Below, piece by piece: positions 57,891 through 64,000 of a stretch of DNA of 64,000 nt. The first letter of the stretch is position 1. The number at the start of each line of letters is the position of its first letter. The DNA is from Symsagittifera roscoffensis (taxonomy: Eukaryota; Xenacoelomorpha; Acoela; Convolutidae). The translations under genes and the position numbers were made by a program. Under the pieces are notes generated by a model. It was not told where the DNA came from, ran no database searches, and worked only from the letters and a program-made list of their open reading frames with translations. The DNA is taken from assembly GCF_963678635.1 (NCBI RefSeq), contig NC_087062.1:15177789-15241788 (forward strand), written 5' to 3'.

Positions 57891-58217
57891 ATGTATATAT
57901 TTTGTCCCATCACGAAGACCTTTAACGCAGAAGAATCCAGACCCTTCCTTATCCCACATGAATTTATCCAACCTATAGAAATCCCAATATTAGAATTCAT
58001 CCACAACACTAAATACAATCACAAATTATATAACCTCATTCAAAACACACCTTATGAGTTTGCAGTTGGCACTGAAGAACTAAAAACTATTAAAGCACTT
58101 CAATTGCTTTCGCCACTGCTTCAAACTAAAAACATCATTCGCATACTAGCAAAATTACTAACAAACTCCGGCATAATACACGACATCTTCCCCCACGGTT
58201 TTTTCCCCGACGACTAA
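57891..58217 (+). CDS. Second ORF of G-poor insertion, probably the shifted continuation
   Basis: 109 codons including stop: MYIFCPITKTFNAEESRPF, IPILEFIHNTKYNHKLYN, FAVGTEELKTIKALQLL. The frame is open upstream of its ATG for some 30 or more codons, overlapping the previous ORF, so the two are probably one gene broken by a single frameshift. The stop TAA is followed at once by CAG|GTAAGT, a consensus donor, implying an intron in the 3' part of the transcript. Confidence 0.5.
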   Translation: MYIFCPITKTFNAEESRPFLIPHEFIQPIEIPILEFIHNTKYNHKLYNLIQNTPYEFAVGTEELKTIKALQLLSPLLQTKNIIRILAKLLTNSGIIHDIFPHGFFPDD

Positions 58218-58414
58218 CAGGTAAGTATAATTTATACATATTTTTCACTAATAAATTTGAAATAAATACTAACCATTCTTTACTCATGTTTCATTTAGAT
58301 CTTTAGTCTTCATACCAGGATCATCTGAAGAAACAAAAAAGCAAAATAAAAAATAAACTTATTAAAATTCTTCACTTCACTAATGTTTTCCACAAGATAA
58401 ACTATAAATTTATA

Positions 58415-58560
58415 CCAAATGTAGTAAATTGATTTATAAACTGTTTCCCCAAAAGCAGTAAATTTCATAAAAAATGAAAATTTGTAATTTAATTTTTCCC
58501 CAAAACAAGCAGTAAAATTAAAATTCTATGTAGTAAATTGATAAAATGAAAATGCAGTAC
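58415..58560. repeat. Iteron-like short repeats in the G-poor insertion
   Basis: TGTAGTAAATTGAT occurs twice (near 58421 and 58530) and CCCCAAAA followed by AGCAGTAAA occurs twice (near 58447 and 58499). They lie in the non-coding middle of the insertion. Confidence 0.5.
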
Positions 58561-59298
58561 TAACCTTTTGATATTTTTATTCACTCGCACAAGAATTCTA
58601 TCCAAACTCGCACAGCTCGCCCACGAAGAATTGTTTAAATAATGAATTTCAGTTTCAAGCTTTCACACTCAACAACTCTAACACGCGATAACAAGTTTCA
58701 AACTTTCCTTTAACCCGGTTGGAAAGGAATTATATACTAAACAAAACTAACCAACGCAGCTTACTAAACACCACAAATCATAGAATAACAGCATGACTAA
58801 GAAAAGAAAACCAACGGTACCCAAACCGGATTAGCCCAGTTTAAAACTGGATAATCTATTCTTTTGAAGACTATTATAAAGTCTAAGAAAGAAATAATAA
58901 AACACAAAAAAGTCGAAAGACAAACCCATACCAAAAACAATTTGATTTTTGAAAAAAGGACACAACCAACGAAACATAAGAAAAACCACCATAATCCCAA
59001 CATAAAATGTTATCACATAACAGGACCTCTCACAGAAACCGCACGAAATCATACTCCCACTCCTGGCCTAACCCACCAGAGAGGACGTCCTGAGCATGCT
59101 CTATAGCCGGCCTAACCCACCGCGCTACATCCACGCTTTGTGACCACACTTCTATTTTTAATAAGAGGTACTAAAGGGTGAGTAACTCTTCAAAATAACC
59201 GAACTAAAACAAAATGCTTTTGTGAAAACAACTAACCAAAATCATAATTAAAAACTGAACTAATAAAAATTTTATAAAATGTAAACTATACCTTGCAG

Positions 59299-59472
59299 TA
59301 TATAGATCAGCACACAACAACAAAGACGAACATCCAAAGACAAAATGACCCCACTACACTTAAAAAAGAATGGCCAACCACAAACCGATATGCCGTCCAC
59401 AATCACAAACTCAAAGGATTTAGAGTACGACTTGACTTCGCAGAAAAGGACTTCATTGAACTAGACCAATGA
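59299..59472 (+). CDS. Exon-like ORF in G-poor insertion
   Basis: Preceded by an acceptor (ACTATACCTTGCAG), open for 57 codons: YIDQHTTTKTNIQRQNDP, then KEWPTTNRYAVHNHKLKGF and LDFAEKDFIELDQ. The stop TGA overlaps the ATG of the next ORF (ATGA at 59469-59472). Unknown function. Confidence 0.4.
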   Translation, partial: YIDQHTTTKTNIQRQNDPTTLKKEWPTTNRYAVHNHKLKGFRVRLDFAEKDFIELDQ

Positions 59473-59663
59473 CCACCTCGATGCTCAAGTATACGTACAG
59501 ATCCGAGTTACAAGGCATTCCCTCCACGCCATTCCCAGACGAGGTCGAACACAAAAGAAATTCTCTACATAAAACAGAAAAACCCGTCATAGCAAACCAT
59601 TCTGAAATCAGATTGATTTCATTGGGAAACACCATCGTTGTCATAAGAAGACACAACGATTGA
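59469..59663 (+). CDS. Small ORF overlapping the previous stop (ATGA)
   Basis: 64 residues: MTTSMLKYTYRSELQGIPST, with ISLGNTIVVIRRHND at the end. More balanced composition than random ORFs here. The 4-base ATGA overlap suggests compact, possibly reinitiating translation. Unknown function. Confidence 0.4.
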   Translation: MTTSMLKYTYRSELQGIPSTPFPDEVEHKRNSLHKTEKPVIANHSEIRLISLGNTIVVIRRHND

Positions 59664-60415
59664 TGCCCCTCACTCCAGCGTCCTGGAACTTCTCTTACAA
59701 GAGAAACCGGACAAGAGTACGATGTTCGCCAAATACCAACGTCCATCATCCATCCTTTAAATTGCAGAAAGATAATTCTAAAAAACTCTGTAAAACCCGG
59801 ATGGGTGGAACCTGATCTAAACTATATTTTATGATTGGATAAATTAGATATTTTACCACTGTAAAGTATTTAATATTAACCAATCATGATCCATCTAACT
59901 AACAACCCACTTATTTGTAAGTGCTGAAATTACTTGTAATTTCAGCACCAGAGAGATTTGAATTAAACTTAGAAATTAGTTGCCTCTCCAAGAGAACTTC
60001 AGCAGCCGCAATAAACCAGTATACCCTAGATCTATTGAGCCTAGCAGAGACTAGTTAAACACCCTGAGACTAGATAGTATAAGAGTAAGATTAGGATCGG
60101 TATTAGACTAAGATGTTGCACGAATCTATCCGGCCGAAAATAAGATAGCGTGACGAGCAGACGGTGTTCCCTATCCGAAATTACTCTATGAGTTAACCAC
60201 ATCGGTCCTAACTCAATAAATTTTAATGAGTTTTCCCCTTTTCTGGGAGGGGAGGGGTAGTAAAGAGATTGAAGAGGCATATTAATTACAAACTGTCAAA
60301 CAAATGTTTTGTTCAACTAATCCTTATCAATTACAAAGTTCACAGAAGTTGAGTTAAAGCCCGATGATTTTAATCAGAGTGAATCAATTATGTCATCCAA
60401 CGTGGCGTGTTTTAG

Positions 60416-60465
60416 GGGACTTAAAACTCCAGGCTGTTCACAGATGAATGGAAAAGCACAGAACG
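60416..60465 (+). CDS. CAP2 exon 5
   Basis: 50 bases: GLKTPGCSQMNGKAQN, placing one Cys where CAP1 exon 5 has one. Acceptor GTGTTTTAG, donor ACG|GTAAGC. Found by length and phase; peptide similarity is low. Confidence 0.78.
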
Positions 60466-60482
60466 GTAAGCACCCCTACATT

Positions 60483-61060
60483 CAGGCGCGGATCTAGGAA
60501 TTTCTCGACAGGGGCGGGGGGGGGGGGGTTGCGGATTTTCAAATAAAAAAATTGAAAATTTTGTCGATTTTTTTTCTTAAGGTCGACCAAATTGATTTTC
60601 TGAGCTCTCCCAAAGCACTAAACCCCCCCCCCCCCTCCCCCCCACCTCAAACGAGCTTCATTATATTAGCGTAACGAGTGGTTTTACGAGGTTGAGTATG
60701 AAGACCAAATATGTTTGTCGTGGCCTTATTAGTATGTATGTAAAGTTTCATAACAATCGGACAATGTGGTCAACAAATTTACATGTAAAAATTTGCAGGT
60801 GGGGGGCAAAAAGAAAAAGAGCCAAAAAACAGGTCAAAAAAGGGGTTTTTAGGCGTTTTTTAGAAAACTTCGAAAAAATTTGACCAAAAAATTGCGTTTT
60901 TTCGGCGCACGCTCCCCCCTTAAAATTAGTATAGATTGGCGCCAAGGGCGCCCTTAGAACAATTTTAAGGTCAGTCAGCCAAAACTGGATATCTCAAAAT
61001 AGTACAGAGGGGGGCCCTTTGGGTCGGCAGGTGGTCGAATCCCTGAGGGGGGGGGGTGGG
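60483..61060. mobile_element. Diverged or composite copy of the hAT-type MITE family
   Basis: Left end CAGGCGCGGATCTAGGAATT, then G-runs and C-runs. The right portion, in reverse orientation to 7073-7419, has GGGCCCTTTGGGTCGGCAGG and GGTCGAATCCCTGAGGGG. No matching right terminus or target duplication was found. It begins 18 bases after CAP2 exon 5. Confidence 0.6.
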
Positions 61061-61145
61061 AGGAGTGTATAAACTCTTGTTTTAAGCTTGTTCTAAGAGA
61101 TCCGTTGTTTTAAGCTGAAGGTTCTGTTTCATCCAACATTTTCAG

Positions 61146-61273
61146 GCAAACCAAACCGAGCGGTGTCAAACCCACAAGTGTCTCCTGCGCTACTGGTTAT
61201 TGCTGTATGTGGTATCTATGGGATATCAATAATGAACCATGATTTCGCAGATATGGGCATCTCGAAAGTTTGA
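61146..61273 (+). CDS. CAP2 exon 6: hydrophobic C-terminal tail
   Basis: KPNRAVSNPQVSPALLVIAV, then CGIYGISIMNHDF and stop TGA at 61271-61273. The run from ALLV to ISIM (about 16 residues) is a likely membrane segment with a short polar end after it. Acceptor ACATTTTCAG, phase 1. Confidence 0.8.
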
Positions 61274-61700
61274 GAAGAAGGAAGGAATGGACGATCAGAG
61301 TTGATGAAATTTTGGATATCAATTTTTTATGCATAAATAAATATTTTGATGATAGAGCGAAAATTGTGTTAAAATCAAAATGCACCTAATTGAATTATTT
61401 TCAAAAAATTCAAGTTTGAAACGATTCAAGTTTGATTTGTGAACCATTTTTTTTTCAACCCTTCATGAAATTAAAAATGAAACTGATTTTTACAACAAAA
61501 AATTTCATTCGTTGACATTTTACACAAATTGATTAAGTCTGCGTTGCTTGAACTATTACTCGTCTGTCCGAGATAAATAGTTTTTTCACGGACTTTTGTC
61601 AATTGATTTTTGTTTCTTGCTCAAAATATTGCTTGGAAAAATAAACATATCAATTTGAAAAAAGGGAAAATTAAAAAGAGAAAAAATCTTTGGTTCTAAC

Positions 61701-62064
61701 CTGTCACTGGAATCGGCACATATTTCACATGTTGCGGGAAACTCTCAACCTCATTGCATGGTCGCGGTCCCTCCTTGCCCGCGCTGTCAACGAACGCCAC
61801 GCTCGACTTCTTACTACTGACGCCGTTCGTGTTTTCCGAGTTACCGTTATAATTTCCCGACTTGCGCACGACTGTGGAGTTGGAACTCAGTTGAACTTGT
61901 CTCGGTTTGTTGTTGTCGGCGGCGGTGTAGTTCGTGGTTGCAAACACAGTGCTGTTTTGTCGCGTAAATTGGCTTTTGTTGGCTATGTTGATTTGCGGTA
62001 AAATGGTGCGGTCTGAGTTCAGTTTGGGTTTATCGTCAATGAAGTCCACAATGGTTGATGTTTT
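61701..62064 (-). CDS. DYRK N-terminal exon (partial gene 5' end)
   Basis: The exon is open for 121 codons plus one base, with acceptor TTTTGCTTTTAG before 62064 and donor CAG|GTTAGA after 61701. The peptide is low in order-promoting residues and rich in Ser, Asn and Thr. It ends KYVPIPVT, which resembles the start of the NAPA segment of class II DYRKs. Assignment rests on the exact phase match (phase 1) with the DH-box exon 38 kb away, giving PIPVTEIEDCP across the junction. A GTG at 62047-62049 is not the start, since the frame stays open to the acceptor and begins KTSTIVDF. The true start codon must lie in an upstream exon. Confidence 0.75.
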
Positions 62065-64000
62065 CTAAAAGCAAAAAAGCTCTTGTGAGTTTGACATCTC
62101 GCTTACATATTAGCCTACTGTTTTATTAAAATAGGTTTTATAAAGATGTATTGGATCGGGTTTTTTTGTTTTTAGTTTTTTTTTGAAAACTTTTGGAAAA
62201 AATTTTCCTCTTTTTTCAAAACACTTAGTTTTTCGCAAAAAAACTCTACCGATTTTCAAAACAGTGGTACCAATGGAAACAGCGGCCATTGCTCATTGTG
62301 ATCAAAAAAATTTTAAGGTCTCTTTTTACTATGCCTTACTATCTACAGCCTTCCAAAAACTATGTAGGGGAATATTTTCAGCAAATTTTTGGAGTTTTTT
62401 CTTTTTCTCAAAAACTACCCTCCCAAATCGGAGGGTTGTTGAACGCTCCCCTGCATAAACAACTAAACTCAGATTTATTCATACAAAAAGTTATCGCTCT
62501 CGGAAAAGTCAAAGTTTCGATCTTTTGACAGGTTCTTGAAACTTTTTGACTTTTCTCAAATACTACCCTCCCAAATCTGAGTTTTTGATTTCAGTCAAAA
62601 GCGCAGGGCATGGAAAGCTCCCGCGCATGAGAGGCTACGTCCATTGTGTTTCACATGATTTTTATATTGTTTTTTAAAAAAATTTTCAAGTCTCAAACAA
62701 TACGTTCTATAGAAGAAATTTTGTGGTCAGAAAAAAGTTTGAGAAACGTTTTTCTCTATAAGCTGCTACGTCCATAATTTTTCTACAAGAAAACTTATGG
62801 CCTTCAGAAAAATCAATGTTTTGATTTACTGTCCATTTTTTGATTTTTATAATATATTTTATAATATAATATAATATACCCAGCCGAGTTTGATATCAAG
62901 GGTTTAATCGAGGCAAAAGGTTGTGGGAAGCCTCCTGCAAAAGCGGCTACGCCTCAAAGTTTGTGGGAAACGTTTCAAATTGTCAAAACAAATTTGCTTT
63001 TACTTATTAGAGAAACAACTAAGGTTTTGATTGAAATCCAATTTTCAATTTCTTAAAATTAACCATTTAATCCCGAATCAGTACAACAAACTGAAAAAAA
63101 AAACATCAAACAGGTACCTCCAGATTCAGCTTTTTTCTAGCTTTTTTGCCCATAGTTTTTTCTTTGGGTAATTTTGATACCCTTATTCGATTTTCAAAAT
63201 AAGCTTAAAGGTTTTTTCGTTCGATATTGGAACTCCGGTGAACAAAAGTAAGAAATAGTAAGCTTCCTAGGAACTGCTCTTTGGAGATCGCTCAGTATCA
63301 GTTTTACCTTTATTATACCCAGTTAGAAGGGAGCCTACTTCGATTTGAATTGACCCGATGTCGAATTACTTACTGGTCTCGCAGATAGAAGAACTCTCTT
63401 TGTCTCCATAGTTAAGGAGATAGCTTTACAAACGAAAAAAGAAGCTTTTAACAAAATTTATTTGGCTTACAAAGATGAACAAAAAATAAAGTAGAAAAAT
63501 CAATATGAGCATAGTATCAAATGGATTTTTGATGATATAAAACTGCTCCACTTAATCATATCGAAATTTTTTTCCTTTGAATGTTCAGAATACCATCAAA
63601 GCAGTTTCTTGAATAATTTAGCTCAAGATAAATTATTCCTTGATACTTTCCTTCATTTGATAACAGCGGAATTAAGATTTAAAAGATATTGAAAAACTGA
63701 TATTTAAAAATAGGTCAAAGTATGAGGTTGAAACACTTGCCTACACAGATGTTGATTAAAACTTTATGCACTTTTATAAGCATAATCTGGCATTCTATTT
63801 TTGTCTGAAGTTGTCAAATAAGGTAAAGATAGTTCATGAGATTGAATAATTGATAAAACACCAAAGAAAATTCAAAATCGAGAAGCAAAATTTTGAAAAA
63901 GGAATTTACTTATAATGGCAAATCTGATTTATTCAAGATGCTTTTTTTTCTGTTTTTGCCCAAGCTCTATTATCGCGTTCGGTTTTGAAAAGAAATTGTC
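62065..64000. other. Upstream DYRK intron, no exon identified
   Basis: AT-rich sequence with two related blocks containing TACCCTCCCAAATCNGAG (near 62405 and 62562) and a TATAATA-rich run at 62845-62880. The remaining 5' DYRK exons are not recognisable here. Confidence 0.5.

Larger units (their letters stand above)
56733..59860 (+). mobile_element. G-poor insertion of about 3.1 kb bounded by 53-bp direct repeats
   Basis: The sequence GGAACCTGATCTAAACTATA to TTAGATATTTTACCAC occurs at 56733-56786 and 59808-59860. Between them the + strand is C- and A-rich and strikingly poor in G, unlike the rest of the window, and holds several ORFs. The direct terminal repeats are too short for normal LTRs and do not start TG. 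No terminal inverted repeats or reverse transcriptase motifs were seen. It could be an unclassified transposon, an integrated viral fragment or captured DNA. It lies in CAP2 intron 4. Confidence 0.65.
52921..61273 (+). other. Gene span CAP2: six-exon CAP-superfamily secreted/membrane protein
   Basis: Exons 52921-53095, 53653-53727, 54013-54194, 56361-56542, 60416-60465 and 61146-61273 join in phase to 792 bases, 263 residues plus stop. Exons 2-5 have exactly the CAP1 lengths (75, 182, 182, 50). Features: signal peptide (about 1-28), LDGHNKHR, GENLYMTS, GHLTQMMW, CHYSPAGN, Cys-rich extension, hydrophobic tail. It is a paralogue of CAP1 in the same orientation. Intron 4 (3.9 kb) carries the G-poor insertion. 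AATAAA at 61336-61341 may be the poly(A) signal. The gene ends 427 bases before the DYRK N-terminal exon on the other strand. Confidence 0.9.

Noticed and set aside
59030-59150. tRNA or tRNA-derived SINE on the - strand (TAGCGCGGTGGGTTAGGC resembles an A box)
   Set aside because: No matching B box at the right distance and no cloverleaf could be drawn. The GGTGGGTTAGGCC word is simply present twice.
56733-59860. LTR retrotransposon with short LTRs
   Set aside because: The direct repeats are only 53 bp, do not have TG..CA ends, and no reverse transcriptase, protease or integrase motif is seen.

Overview
This is a stretch of an animal (metazoan) nuclear genome. It is AT-rich and intron-rich, with long repeat-filled introns and GT-AG (plus some GC-AG) splice sites. 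It encodes a class II DYRK kinase, a MIC10 homologue and secreted or membrane CAP proteins. The repeats (hAT-type MITEs, a MULE remnant, TACA-rich arrays) suggest an invertebrate, but I cannot name the species from sequence alone. Splice sites below were chosen by reading phase and family conservation; no transcript data were available.

Layout. On the + strand at 2429-2689 lies a complete MIC10 gene (mitochondrial cristae organisation). From 62064 down to 3517 on the - strand runs one large DYRK2/3/4-like kinase gene with nine visible coding exons, joined in phase into 575 codons. Its further N-terminus lies outside or unseen. Two of its introns are very large and hold other genes on the opposite strand. 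The 13-kb intron between the DH-box exon (23480-23664) and the P-loop exon (10280-10416) contains a tandem duplication of about 5.2 kb (11564-16800 and 16801-21990). Each copy carries the same seven-exon gene for a 476-residue protein I do not recognise. The second copy has lost two splice donors and is probably a young pseudogene. The 38-kb intron between the N-terminal exon (61701-62064) and the DH-box exon contains two paralogous six-exon CAP genes, CAP1 (23936-43239) and CAP2 (52921-61273). Both have a signal peptide, a CAP domain, a Cys-rich extension and a hydrophobic tail. Exons 2-5 have identical lengths, and both genes use a GC-AG first intron.

Mobile DNA. The last intron of CAP1 is filled by a 13.4-kb foldback element (28923-42303). 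It has two long inverted arms, AGTAGTATGC termini, a 6-bp target duplication GACCTT, a sub-terminal array of near-palindromic GGTCACC motifs and several small ORFs kept in both arms. This gives a four-level nest: DYRK intron, CAP1 gene, CAP1 intron, foldback element. A 200-N gap sits in the right arm and, by symmetry, replaces about 1.93 kb. CAP2 intron 4 holds a G-poor insertion of about 3.1 kb (56733-59860) bounded by a 53-bp direct repeat, with ORFs I cannot assign. Elsewhere there are two hAT-type MITEs with 8-bp target duplications, a frameshifted MULE transposase (46442-47086), other MITE-like inverted repeats and several minisatellites.

The genes show no evident shared pathway; their grouping is nesting inside one long kinase gene rather than an operon-like arrangement. 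The best candidates for undescribed biology are the foldback element with its conserved small ORFs, the G-poor insertion, and the duplicated 476-residue gene.
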